Assembly (NCBI GenBank): GCA_944548615.1
Contig: OX155961.1
Span: forward strand, 10,872,673-10,936,672
Direction of reading: 5' to 3'
Source of the DNA: Micropterix aruncella
Lineage: Eukaryota; Arthropoda; Insecta; Lepidoptera; Micropterigidae
Length of the DNA stretch: 64,000 nt
Below the pieces are notes generated by a model. It searched no databases. It was not told the origin of the DNA and worked only from the letters and a program-made list of their open reading frames with translations. Of this stretch, positions 1 through 11,698 are shown piece by piece. The stretch's first letter is position 1; each line of letters opens with the position of its first letter. The translations under genes and the position numbers were made by a program.

Positions 1-1615
1 ATAGGTAAATCTTATTTTAAAATGTTTGAACATTACTCAGCAAATGTTCTTTTTTACTGCGAAAAATAAAATTAATTTACAAAAAACTTTAAACCATAAT
101 TAGAAATTAAAATTAAGTTAACATATTATTATTTTGAAGGCGCGTTAAAATTTTATTACACATGTTACTCAATATTGTCGATGAAATGATTTCCGCAAGA
201 TAATTTGGTGTATTAAATTACAATACAATAATTTTAAAGTCAATAAAATACAATATATTAGTAGCCATTAGGAATTCTGTATTTGCGACGGCAAATGATC
301 ATGCAGCTTCCTTTTATTACCATTATGTATCATTTCAAGGCATTACCCGACTAGAAGTTGTAATAAAGTATTGATTGGAGACACTTATATAGCCGCTGGC
401 TATATAAGGGTGCCACGGCTGTAAGTGAATTATAAGCGCTTATTCAGCTTTCTTATACTACAGGTTACCGTTATGACTGCTATTCAGTCACTATTCAGCT
501 AAAAGCCGTATAAAATGCGCCTAATCCGGTGGTATTTGTATAAACGTTTATATGACTGTTATATTACCAGTTATTGTGACTAAAAACTGTAGCGATAACT
601 TGTCGTGACCTTTATTTAGCCAATTTATGCATATAGGTAATGTTTCCTGGATTATTTTTTAATTATTATGTGATTCGTTAATAATCTGTATTGAACTTGT
701 TTGTTTGCACTTGTATTAGCTAAACCAATTTCAATAGACCTTGTAATGCCTCAGAAGTGTTATCATTTTTACGTAACTATTTACAGTAACTATTAATTAA
801 TGATTGTCAGTCAGTCTATATTTACTTAATTAGGGTACTCAGAGAAATTACAACGGTTGTTAGTGATGGTATAAAATGACCGTGATACCTAAATCATTAT
901 TTTGTATCTATTATTGTTAGTTTTTAAGCAGTTATTTGTCTTATTACGTAGTTTTACTTCCTATTCCGCGTAATATTTGGTTTTAAATAACCTAAGATAG
1001 TAAAAACATATGCTTTGAAATACGTGTTTTTTATCATTTTTTCGACTCATCTGGTAAGTTTTCATTTTTGTATTTTTTTTGAATATGCAGAATGATTGTA
1101 GAGGAGACAAGGATTAAGATAAAAAAGTTTTGAAGCGGGTTGTATCAGGACAAACCAGACACTATTTTTTTTAAGATCTGTCCCATACAAAAAATCTGAA
1201 AATATTTTTTATGCCCAAAGTATAAAGTTTAGGAAAAAAACACATAGGCCGACTATTGTTAGCAATAATAAGGTATATCCATCTCCATAAAGAGAACAGT
1301 AAAAAAACAAAGTTGATTCCTAAGTCCGCCGAAGTGACGTTTCAACCCATCGTGCAATGTTAAGTGTGATCTCGGCCTAATATAGTTGTTTACGCACGTT
1401 TTGCAAGAGTGAATGGGCGACTTCTGGGAGCTGTGGCTCTCAACCTGTTTATTAAATATATTAAATTGCGTGAAAAGAAATGCCTGTAGTATAAAACCCT
1501 CCAAGCTTTGCCCCGGCAGACCAATTTTTTTCTTACCAATTTGAGATCTACTTTTCGTTGAAAACGGTTTTATTCTGCAACTCGATGAGGTAAGTAATCA
1601 TACCGCGGGTTCCCA
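1..1615. other. AT-rich intergenic DNA, no gene recognised
   Basis: Many short homopolymer runs and no long or family-like reading frame on either strand. The small frame at 1259-1504 on the minus strand matches nothing I recognise and lacks coding character. Confidence 0.5.
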
Positions 1616-2184
1616 GGGTATTGGACAAAACAGTCCACCGTCAAGCTCCGCTACATGCCCGTAAGAGGCCAACGCCTTAACCTCGAGATAACCAGGTATG
1701 TTGCCCAGCGGGCTTACACTCACACCCTTACTTCCAATTGCGACCAGATTACTCCGGTCTCTCGATTGGTTACGAATTCTAGGTCGCTTGCGCGGTCCTC
1801 TCCCTTACGAAGCGAATCGGTGTAAACCGAATCTATCGCGGACCACGGCATCCTTTACTAGGCTGTTCACCCAGATCGGATATCCGATGGCTATCGTAAG
1901 GTCCGCAACACCCCCCCCCCCGCTCTATAGGAAACAGTACTACTTCCAGACTCCCCTGACTGTTAGTCAGAGTGCACAATCGATTGGCTTACGCCGCAAG
2001 GTGCGCAGACCGTCCAGGAGCGCCAGAAGGTTGATTCCTCTGGGAAACTAACCCTAAGACCAGAGTCCTGCCCAGGCTCGCACTTTATGCGTGGAGGCCG
2101 TCGGATGGGTGTTGACCCGTGTGTGTGACCAACCCTGAACAGAATAGGTCTTCGTGGCCAACTCAGCAAGGGCCCATTAGCTCC
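1616..2184 (+). repeat. 665-bp repeat family, copy 1 (5' truncated)
   Basis: This copy shares the family blocks GAGGCCAACGCCTTA, TCTCGATTGGTTACGA, CTATAGGAAACAGTAC and GGGCCCATTAGCTCC, and stops at the same right end as the full copies at 61521-62862. It contains no gene; reading frames across it are shadows. It is followed directly by the perfect hairpin at 2190-2237. Confidence 0.85.
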
Positions 2185-2189
2185 ATTGT

Positions 2190-2237
2190 AAACATAGTAC
2201 GAAAATACTACTTTAGTAGTATTTTCGTACTATGTTT
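2190..2237. repeat. Perfect 48-bp hairpin (23-bp arms, 2-nt loop)
   Basis: Arms 2190-2212 and 2215-2237 are exact reverse complements with loop TT; the arm starts AAACATAGTACGAAAATACT. It lies a few bases after a 665-bp repeat copy. It could be a remnant pair of transposon ends, a tiny MITE, or a small-RNA-type stem. Confidence 0.9.
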
Positions 2238-2394
2238 TCAGTATTTTCCATGGTATAAAAATAGTGTTTTTCCAATATGATGTAGTTTCACAATGGGGCT
2301 TCGACCCAACAAGGCATATGTGTACCCAATTTCGTTTATTAGTCCAAAAGTTCAAGATTGAAGTATGACTAGCGCGCCTCTTGGTGGACCACCG

Positions 2395-2765
2395 ATTTCA
2401 ACCAAATGCTTGCCAAATTTCAGCCCAATCGAATGAAGCGTTTGGGCGCTGTCGTGGAAGAATACACGCAAAGTCACAGACACACGGACACCTAGAAGTG
2501 AATGCACAATACTTTCCTTCTGCCCCGAAAGTAAAACGAATGGGAACTTTAAAGCGAGTTTTTCTTAGTTACCTCAAAACCAAAATCCAAATAATTAATG
2601 TAGCTATTTTATTCGCTAGATAATTGTGTTCTGTTTCTAATACTGTAATTTTTATCTTCGCGTTATGTGAAGGTAGATTTGATTTGTAAAAGTAAAATCT
2701 TCAGATTTCTTGAAATATTTTTTAGTATTTATTCATACTTTTTTGGAATACGGCCTTCTAGTCAT
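2395..2765 (+). repeat. Dispersed repeat related to 15650-15905
   Basis: The stretch TTACCTCAAAACCAAAAT, then CGCTAGATAA, a TTCGCGT block and a GAAGGTA block occur in the same order here and at 15712-15905. This shows an interspersed family of unknown class. No coding sense is visible. Confidence 0.6.
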
Positions 2766-3574
2766 ATTGTGAAGAATAGCACTGAAAAATCCGCGAGAAA
2801 CCTGCTATCAAAATTATATTCTGGTTTAATAACTATATAAGGTTAGCTGTAAGATATTGCTTTTAGGCAATAAGCTCGCCTTTTTGTTTAAGCAAATAAA
2901 GCGTTTAATTATTACTATTATTATTCTTTTGTTAAAATTGTCCAACAGTGAATATGTATGTAACTCAGTGAATACATATATATGAAATTCTATGTTTTTT
3001 TTTTAACAGAGTTCTAAACTAACTTCTGCGGTATATCAATGCGGGTGGTACAAAGCTGATAAAATCTTTAAAAAGAATATGATTCAACTTCAATTGAGGA
3101 CTCAAAAACCCGTACAGCTGACTGCAATGAAATTCTTTACACTGTCCAACAGCACGTTTTTAAATGTAAAGGTTTTTTGTTGAAAATTTTATTTTAATGA
3201 AGATTTTTAATGCCTAATTTTATATATTTTAGATTGTAAAATCTGCATGGTCCTACTTCTTATTTCTACGAACGCTATATGGTAATGGAAAAAAATGATT
3301 AATGTACAAAAGTGGGTTTGACGCCTATGACCAGGGAGTGTTAAATATAAGTCAGTTTCATTTTGTGCACGAATTAAATATTATATAATATTGTTATAAT
3401 AGCATCAAACTGATTAAATTGTTGATATTGTTGAAAGTACTAAGTTAAAAGAACTAGTCTTTTTAAAATTCTAAATAAAATTGGATAACTTAATGGTATT
3501 TTTAATTAAAATGAGGGGTTTATTAGTTAACGACCAAAAGTACGTAGCATTTCAGATGATTTTTAGCTATTACA
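2766..3574. other. AT-rich stretch, nothing recognised
   Basis: Low-complexity AT-rich DNA with no frame of coding character. The right end abuts a retrotransposon fragment. Confidence 0.45.
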
Positions 3575-4838
3575 GAAAGTGGAGCTGTTCTGCGACTGGT
3601 CAGGCTGTGTAAAAGTGAAGCCCTCCAAATGTTTTTGCCTTGGACTCGCCCGCATAGACACAAAATTTACGTCCTATGACCCAAAATTGGCCTATAAGGG
3701 CTCTATTATCTCCCTTATAGACCCAAATAACCACTTAAATTTCTTGGCAGGAAAATCACCTGCCAGGGAAAAGACCTCTCTGGCGATCATGTTATAGAAC
3801 ATTTCAGTAGTTGCCTGGAAAACATAGATGCATTGCTAATTTCTGGCCCTCGTAAGGCTTGGATCTATGACAACTATCTAACTTCACATTTGTCATGGCC
3901 CTTTCTTATTTACGATTTCACCAAAACCCAACTGTCTCGTCTGTATTGTTTCCTATAGAGCGGAGGTGGTTGTCTACCTTACGGCGACTGCTCTTGAAAT
4001 GACCATTGGCCATCCGATCCCGGTTCAGAGTCGGGCAAAGGACGCCTTGGTCCGCGATAGATTCGGTGCACACCGTTTCACCGCTTCGTAAGGGAGAGGA
4101 CCGCGCAATCGACCTCGAACTCGGAACCAATCGAGAGACCTGAGAAATCTGGTCACAATTGGAAGCAAAGGCGCGAGGGTCGGCCAGCCAGGTAACACTG
4201 GCTATCTCGCGGTAAGGCGTTGGCTTCTTGCGGGTTGTGACGTAGCTGGACGTTGGATTTGTTCTGTCCAAAGTCTTCTACGTTCACTGCAGGGCGATAG
4301 AACGAGAAAATCGTTAAAACGTCCTGTGGTGACGGGCTCGCCCGTTGTAGTTGACACCGCAAGTTGTCTCGTCTGGATGCACTGGTGACAGCTAGTCTAA
4401 AATCCTGGTTGTCCTTAGCCAAACCAGCTGACCCCTCGACTCTCTTCAGGTCCAAACACATTTTTGGGCTAGCTCTAAAACTGCCCCTCTGCTCTACGCC
4501 AACTCCAGAATAACCAAAAATTCGATTCTAAGCAATTCCAAGGATCCGGCAATATCGAAGCACGTAGTAAGTGGCCGTAGTGAGTCAAATGATCTACAAG
4601 CCCGCGTTGACTTCCACAAAAAGTTCCTTACTGGAATCAGCCAGAATGGCACTGGTCTGGGGTATGGCAGTACAACCATGAGCGATGTGGACTTGAAGAA
4701 GTCTCTCTTGCGGGGAGATTACGACAGCAATAGTATGGCTCACGCTATTGGCCTTCAATGCCAGAATGATTGGACAACAATTGGAGACTTTTGCATTCCT
4801 CCTCCAATGCACTGGAAAGTAATGTTGATTAGCCACGT
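3575..4838 (+). mobile_element. RLE-type (R2-like) non-LTR retrotransposon fragment interrupted by a 665-family repeat
   Basis: The segment 3575-3941 encodes the RT thumb-side block (ELFCDWSGC, KPSKCFCLGLARIDTKF, later TSHLSWPF). The frame resumes at about 4364 (ALVTASLKSWLSLAKPADPS) and runs to about 4838 through IDLQARVDFHKKFL-type sequence and IPPPMHWKV with frameshifts. The same blocks are found intact at 52345-53761 and 62863-63403. The copy is 5' truncated, frame-broken and cut off on the right at the next element. Confidence 0.85.
3942..4363 (-). repeat. 665-bp repeat family, copy 2 (partial), inside an RLE retrotransposon
   Basis: The repeat runs from TTTCCTATAGAGCGG to TTGACACCGCAAG. 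The 11-mer TGTCTCGTCTG is present on both sides (about 3938 and 4366), which reads as a target-site duplication in the retrotransposon frame (Leu-Ser-Arg-Leu codons). About a third of the full unit is missing on the left. Confidence 0.85.
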
Positions 4839-4857
4839 AGCCACGTAGCAAGAGTAG

Positions 4858-7560
4858 CAAATGCTACGGGCCCCGCGCATTGGGGGGGCCCGCGCACCCA
4901 GGCCTGCCTGAGCGTAAAATTATCGCTGCAGCCTGCAACAGGCCAATGGGAAACGTTAAATATAATCAACGGCGCACATACAAGTATTTGCCAAATCTGG
5001 GCGGACATAAGTCCCGAAATCTAAATTGCAATAATGACCCTAAAAACCAGTTCCAGCTAGAGAGAACAAACCAACCAACAATGTCCAGGCCCGTTCCCCT
5101 CGCTTCTGTGCCCGCCACGTACGTAGCGTAAGTCGGAATTTGATCGTTTCACCTCGTGCACGTATTTGTTCTCGGGCGCTCAGAAAAATCATCAACTTTG
5201 AAAAATTTCTTTTATGTTTTCGAGTTCATATTGCGACTTGAAAGTCATGGATTCTGATAAAGCATGTAAGAGTTTTAATAACTGTTTTCAAAGAGTAACG
5301 ATAAACTAACAACTATGCCTTTTCTTAAACTAATAAAAATAAGTCATTATTATGCTCTGATTTTGATACACTTTGTTTTTAGCTAAGGTTTCTGGTTTGT
5401 GATCCGGATATATCGGGCTATGATTTTTATTTGTATTTATTCTACGCACAATTTTCTTTTAAATATCAATATAAACATATCCGAATACATCCGAATGGAT
5501 GACTTTTTTATCTAAACAAAATGTTAATCAATAAAATGTAAATCTGTATTTTTTTTTCAAAGTTACTTCTACATAGTCTATGATTGTTTAAGGCTCACAA
5601 GGTGCACCAGGAGTAAGGATTGTGACCCGACAATTTTTATACTACCTCATCAAAAACCAAGATTTGCCTAATTTGGATACCAAATTGGACTTTTTGAGAG
5701 ACAGACTTTTGTTAGACAAGCCTTACCACGAAGAGCAAATTGTTGCCTTGAAACCTAATTTTGCTTGTTTCAGAAAGATCAGAGAATCAGAAATTAAACA
5801 GTGATGGATCAAAGTTCATTACAAAGATAATGTTTTTCTGACATCTAATAAATCATGGCTGGAAGAAACTTTTGAAATCCCTGCTGCAGAAACTACTTGT
5901 CAAAATCGGTTTAGTTGACCATCAAAATCCTTTGAAGAGGTTTGTGACGAGAGCAAAAGGCGAAAGACGGCAGAGCTCCGTTTTGCTTTTGAAAAAGATG
6001 TAATTGTACTGCGCAAGTGGAGTTGGGAAAATCGAGTAAAAGAGATGCTTCTAATGTCCTGAAAGATATTACCAGTTCTCCAAAACGAGCATCTAAATAC
6101 AAAAAAGCATTCAAGAACTCTTGTGTCACAGTTTAAACAAAAAAATTACGGTGATGGGTCAGATGGAAACGTTTTCCAACGCTGCTTTGCGCCTTTGCAA
6201 ATAGTTTACGGATATGTCAAAAATGTACTGTGGAAAAACGCTAAGACATCCTCACCGAAAAAGAAATAAGATAAGTTAAAGAAGCGATAACCTCTCTAGA
6301 ACCAACTGTGATAGACATACACGAGAAAATCTGCAATGCAGCCACGGGAACTAAATCTACGAGCAGGTGCTATATTAGCGAAGCAACCTCAAAATACTTT
6401 ACCAAGTTAGATTTCTCAAGAGACGTCAATTTCGAGGCAGTTGAATTTGGCATATCAGTTTTACATGTACGAATTCGTATATTAGAGACAATCCATCATG
6501 TGGCATACAAATTACCAGTGAAGAAATACAGAGAAAAGAAGACCAAAGAAGAAAAAGGCCTAGAAGACGATCGAAAAAACTACATAACTACAAGGCAGAT
6601 TTCGCGCTAAAACAGGGCTCATAGTGCACATACCTAAGTCTAATTTTGGAAACATCAATGATGGCAATACAAGCAGAAGATTTTTTGAGAATCCAAGCTT
6701 AGCTGCTGAAATCACGGGGAAAGATTAAGAGCGTACCGAATATACAGACTAAAAGTCATATTGGAAGCAATTTTAAGTGGGCACAAAATTAATCCATTGA
6801 AAAATCAAGAATACGCCTCAGAAACTGCTCGTCTGTATGTAAGAAAATATGGCTAGCACATTGGATTAGAGTAATCCATCAGATAATTCCAGCACATAAA
6901 TTCCAGCACATAGGATTGGAGTAATCCTTCATAAATTGCTGGTACATAGTGCCATAATAATAGAAAAAGCCCTACTGCCAATAGGACAACTTTCTGAAGA
7001 GGCAGCTGAGAAAATAATCATTTAAGGTCATACCGGCATGATTTCGACAGAAAATTCTCAAGAGAAAGCTGCAACCAAGATGTGGTATAAAGTCTTATTA
7101 TTAGTTCCGATCCATTGCTAAACAGCATGCGAGGAGTTATAAAAAGGAAAGCTAACACATTGCTGCCTGAATTCTTGACCATGTTAGTTTCCGCGGAGCC
7201 AAATATAATCGAAAATTCTTTAGAAAGTCATGATGAAGATTAAAGGGATATAGCATTTTTCGTTTTTGTTTTTCTTGTATAACCTACATAATAAATATCA
7301 GAAGTAAAGAAATGTTTTTAAATATCATTAACATGTCTTTAAATTAACATAAAAATATTTATAAAAATGATTTTCATTTTTGTATGTAAATATGTAAAGT
7401 AGTTAGGTACTTAAAGTTTGTAATATAATAAATAATTTGTTTAAAACATGTTTGCCATTCTATTTGAGATAGTTAGATTCTAATTAGACGTAAAAATAAT
7501 TTTGTCCGCCCAGATTTTGCAAAATCCTGTGTGTGCGGCGGGGCGCAGCGCGGGCCCGAG
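4858..7560. mobile_element. Decayed DNA transposon with GC-rich inverted ends
   Basis: The left part carries CCAAATCTGGGCGGACA (about 4990-5012) and GGGCCCGCGC; the right part carries the inverse TTGTCCGCCCAGATTTTG (7500-7518) followed by GCGCGGGCCCG. AT-rich, coding-like DNA lies between. Inverted subterminal repeats round a broken gene suggest a class II element of about 2.7 kb. No superfamily is assigned. Confidence 0.6.
5622..7260 (+). pseudogene. Broken transposon-associated reading frame, family unassigned
   Basis: Coding-like sequence runs through several frames: MTRQFLYYLIKNQDLPNLDT at 5622, KVHYKDNVFLTSNKSWLEE near 5815, TSRCYISEATSKYFTKLDFS at 6350, and FDRKFSRESCNQDV near 7045. 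Multiple stops and frame changes separate them. The predicted pieces resemble a protein type often annotated only as uncharacterised in TE-rich insect genomes. I cannot name catalytic residues, so transposase function is inferred from the flanking inverted repeats. Confidence 0.5.
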
Positions 7561-8290
7561 TTTGGGAATTAGTATCTCCACTTTTTATATGTGATGTATA
7601 ATATCATCAGCTATGTACCTATAGTAAAACGTTGAACTTCCTAAAATGGGATTCTCGATGCCTGCCAGACCGAAGCTTGAGCGGCCGCCTCGCCCATTAA
7701 ATATAATCATCAACGGGGCGCATGCCCGAGTTTGGGAATTAATATATCCAATTTAAGAAAAAACGACTTTATGCACTTTTTATATGTGATGTATAATATC
7801 ATCAGCTATGTATAGTAAAAATTTAACTTCCTAAAGTGGGATTCTCGATGCCTGCCAGACCAAAGTTTGAGCGGCCTCCACGACCATTACATAAAGTCAT
7901 CGGCGCGGCGCGGGCCCGAGTTTGAGAATTGCTCAAACTTCGGTCTGGCAGGCATCGAGAATCCCACTTTAGGAAGTTGAAAATTTTACTATACATATCT
8001 AATGATATTGTACACCACATTTAAAAAGTGGTAGAGGTCGGTTTTTCTTACATTGGAGATATTAATTCCCAAACTCGGCCCCGCGCCCCGCCGATGATTA
8101 TATTTAATGGGCGAGGCGGCCGCTCAAACTTCGGTCTGGCAGGCATCGAGAATCCCACTTTAGAAGGTACAAAATTTTACTATACATAGCTGATGATATT
8201 ATACATCACATATAAAAATTGCGTGAGATAGTTTTTCTTAAATTAGAGATATTAATTCCCAAACTCGGGCCCGCGCCGCGCCGATGACTG
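7545..8290. repeat. Array of four ~180-bp units, two direct then two inverted
   Basis: Each unit contains GGGATTCTCGATGCCTGCCA, a Not I-like GCGGCCGCC or variant, and CCCGAGTTTGGGAATTA. Units starting near 7550 and 7735 are direct; from about 7928 to 8290 two further units run in reverse, giving a large imperfect palindrome centred at about 7930. Shared GGGCCCG ends link it to the adjacent transposon. Confidence 0.85.
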
Positions 8291-8619
8291 TAGTCAATTA
8301 TTTAAGGGAAATTAGTCAAAGTCGAAGAGGACGTTTATATGAATGATTAACGTCAAGTTCAGCTGGAGTTTTCCGTAAATTATTTATCTGTTTCCTGTTT
8401 TCTGTTTTCCGTAAATTTGTTATTGCTCCAATTTCAGTAAATTAGTCAATTACGGAATTTAGCAACTCGTTGAATATTTAACTATTTTACACTTATCGTC
8501 ACTGACCTTGTGGTTGGATTTTTGGTCGTGATGTGTTACTCTTATTCCGTTGATAATACTACGTCTGCTCCGAGCCAGTTACCTTTTCCCCTTTCCTTAC
8601 TTGAATTTGCCTTGCATAC
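8291..8619. other. Unassigned AT-rich spacer
   Basis: There is a local near-duplication of TTTCCGTAAATT blocks (8370-8420) and nothing else recognisable before the hAT element. Confidence 0.4.
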
Positions 8620-8644
8620 TTTAGTTGCAGGCGCGGATATATGG

Positions 8645-8692
8645 AAGGGGGGGGGGGGGGGGGGCGGAGGGGGCGATCGCCCCCCCCCCCCC
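8645..8692. repeat. Poly-G tract followed by poly-C tract
   Basis: An uninterrupted G run, a short GGAGGGGGCGATCG bridge and a C run lie just inside the left hAT end. The two runs can pair as a hairpin, and the G run could form a quadruplex. Lengths may be inexact because such runs are error-prone in assemblies. Confidence 0.8.
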
Positions 8693-9013
8693 TCAACGAG
8701 GATTGAAAAAAAATTGTTTACAATCGTTGACAAAAAAGCGGGCAAGATTCCTGAATGACGATTACCTACAATCTACAGATTTTATCGTCTACCTACACTG
8801 ACGATTATACGTCTACACTGACGACTACACTGATACTTTTACACTGACAAGAGTCTCCTAGGAGTTCGTGCGGCAGGAGTTCTGGGAGAATGCAAGATCT
8901 GGAAAGAAAGTTTTAGAAGGGAAAGAAGCTTATTCGGAACCAAAAAATATTCTAGATGTTCTAGATCTGGCCAACGAATTTATCTACCCTGGCATACATC
9001 GCCTCACCTTATC

Positions 9014-9223
9014 ATGGCCTCCTTGCACGTAAGTGTGGCGACTGCCGAAAGAAGTTTTTCAACTCTGAGGCGACTAAAAACCTGGCTACGATCCACGATG
9101 GTAGAGGATAGGTTAACAGGGTTGGCACTCCTGCATATTCATTTTGATATTCCAGTAGACAAAGAGAAAATAATTGAAAGATTTGCAAAGAAAAAACACC
9201 GGAAACTGCAATTTGTAATTTAA
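9014..9223 (+). pseudogene. hAT transposase C-terminal (dimerisation) remnant
   Basis: The 69-residue frame has ATAERSFSTLRRLKTWLRST followed by RLTGLALLHIHFDI, the hallmark C-terminal hAT dimerisation motif (AERSFSxLRRIKT ... RLxxLALLxI). The N-terminal zinc finger and catalytic DDE parts are missing, so this is a remnant. Confidence 0.88.
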
Positions 9224-9475
9224 TTCTGTGTTATGCATTATTATGTATCATTTGTTCATTGTTCATTTAGAATTAAAATAAAAACGTACGATTGTATTAA
9301 TTATTTCTTTTCCCTTTTTATAATCCTTAGTTACTTAATTACCTATCTCTATTCAGCATATTGGATGCCCTAAATTCACACTATAATTTATTTTAACTAT
9401 CTATAGACATAAACCCACCCCCACTGTCCGCTCCCCCCCCCCCCAACAAGACGTAGATCCGCGCCTGTTCAGTTG

Positions 9476-9949
9476 TGTACTTCGTTAATTTCATAAGAAT
9501 AGTGTTTTAAAATAATTTATGTCGTATTTGCTTGGGAGTTTTGCCTCTAATGTGATTACTGTTTAAGATTCCATCAATAATACATAGTTTAATAAGTCTC
9601 TTCTTGTACATCAATTTCTGAGTATAAACATGCTCAGAAATTACGTATAGGTAGGTAGGGTGGTTAAAAACTGCCCTACGTATACGAACGTACGTGATAC
9701 GTCCGCTTTATTGTCATATAGATTTTTTTTAGACATATAAAAATTATATATAATATACAAATTTACATAAAACCGATATATAAAAACCGCTTATAATAAA
9801 CCGCTACATACAGGGTATGATTACAGCACGGTTATTTATTGTAGTGGGTGAATTAGTAGGTACAACGAAGTAATCTTGATTTTTTTTTCTTTTCTCCTTA
9901 TCCTTAATCAGTCTTGCGACTATAAAAGGATTTGTTGCCAGCAGCAAAC
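9476..9949. other. Spacer and probable 3' end of the Jockey-type LINE
   Basis: AT-rich DNA with no gene. The LINE 3' untranslated end (minus strand) probably lies in the last part, but its exact end is not marked by a clear poly(A) tract. Confidence 0.35.
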
Positions 9950-9985
9950 GTTATGAGGATGGTGGCCAGTTCCACGATCTTCTCT

Positions 9986-11635
9986 TTACAGAACCTGGGC
10001 TCTCTTCAGTCTCTTCACCAGGTTTGTGGAATGAAGCAATTTAACGATGAGAGGGTTTGGGTGCAGTGCCAGTCGCTCGGCGTGCTTTACTTTCAACCGT
10101 GCAATCTCTGCGGCTATTGTTGGCATCTTGAGATAGTCATGGATGTCCTCGTTCTTTGCGTACCAGGGCCCATTGACAATAGAGCGCAGGATGCAATTTT
10201 GGACTCGCTGTAGGCAGAGTATGTTGCTCTTGCTGGCCACCCCCCATAACTGGATGCCATATGTCCATATCGGTTTCAGGATCGAGTTGTAAATTAAGAG
10301 TTTGTTGTCGACCGACAGCGTAGAATTCCTACCCATAAGCCAATACATGTTTCTGTATTTCATGTTGATCTCATCCATCTTGTGGTTTAGGTGATCTTTC
10401 CGTGTGAGTCGTCTATCCATGTGGAAGCCAAGGTATTTGGCACAATTGGAATGTGGTAGGACATTATCGCCAAGTTTAACTGGGGGACAGTCTTTCTTCC
10501 GCAGGGTAAAGGTGATGTGGGTCGACTTTGCCGCACTAGCACGAATACGCCATTTTTGTAACCAGTGGTAGGTGCTGTCTAGTTGTCGTTGCAGTATAGT
10601 GCTTGCAGTCTTGGGGCTGGTATCGCTGGCTAGGTAGGCAATGTCATCAGCATATGTTGCAACTGTGATATCCTCTGATGCCGGCAGGTCTGATGTAAAG
10701 ATGTTGTAAAGAACAGGGCCTAGGACCGATCCCTGCGGTACCCCTGCCACGCTATTAAGAAGGGTGGATCTAGCGTCCCCCTGTTTCACCTGGAAAGATC
10801 TATCAGCCAGGTAGGACGCTATGATAGGAAACAGAGAGTGTGGTAGGCTCTCTTTGGTTTTGGCGAGTAATCCTCTATGCCACACTCGATCAAATGCCTG
10901 TTGCACATCTAGAAAGGCAGCTGAGCAGTACTTTCTTTGCTCGAGTGATTGACTGGCAGTATGGTACACTCGGTGAACCTGTTCAGTAGTGGAATGTGTC
11001 CCGAATTGATGTGTTGGGATCACGTTACAGGCATCCATGGCCGGTTTCAGTCGCTTAAGCATTATCCTTTCCCAAAGTTTAGAGAGCACAGGAGTGAGGC
11101 TAATCGGTCTATATGATGTCGGTTCTTGTGCAGGTTTGCCAGGTTTATGGATCATTATTATCTGAGAAATCTTCCAAAGAGCAGGAAAGTATGATGTTCT
11201 GAAGATAGCATTAAACAGACATGCGAGAAATGTAATGCATTTTTTTGGCAGTTCTTTTAAGATTCTTGGAGTAATTAAATCAAAGCCTGGGGCTTTTTTA
11301 GGATGCAGCGACCTTATTTCCTTCGCAATCTCTCTCGGCGAGGTTGGTGTAATTGGCAAACACATCTGAAAATCGCGGTTTAATATCTCGTCTATATCTG
11401 ATTCATCAGTTTGACTATCGTTTGGTTTAAACACATTGCCAAGATGAACGGCAAAGGCTTCTGCTTTTTCTATATCGGTTCTGGCCCAGGAAAATTGTGA
11501 TCTAATTGGAGGGAATGATTGTTGTGTTTTGTCCAGTATTTTGGTTGCCCTCCAGAAGGAATGATTGTTGCGACCTGATAGACACATCATTTCAAGATTT
11601 CTCTTAACGGCGGTGTTACTTAGGAGTTGTAGCAT
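9986..11635 (-). pseudogene. Jockey-type reverse transcriptase (549 open codons)
   Basis: Finger and palm motifs are in order: PGFDLITPRILKELP, YRPISLTPVLSKLWERIMLK, FLDVQQAFDRVWHRGLL, GVPQGSVLGPVLYNIF and the catalytic TYADDIAYL. The thumb and C-terminal region follow. It is in the same frame as the endonuclease part, separated by a single TAA, so loss of function is recent in this half. The product would act in target-primed reverse transcription. Confidence 0.93.
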
Positions 11636-11698
11636 AGTTTTCAGCTGTTTGGCAGCTTGGTTGAATGCAGTTTTATCGGCAGTGAGGCGGGATTGTTA

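Larger units (their letters stand above)
8628..9467 (+). mobile_element. Internally deleted hAT-superfamily transposon with 8-bp target duplication
   Basis: The ends are CAGGCGCGGAT (8628) and its inverse ATCCGCGCCTG (9467). They are flanked by TTTAGTTG (8620-8627) and TTCAGTTG (9468-9475), seven of eight bases alike, the hAT duplication length. The element is only 840 bp and keeps a hAT C-terminal dimerisation domain. Homopolymer runs of G, C and again C lie just inside both ends. Confidence 0.88.
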
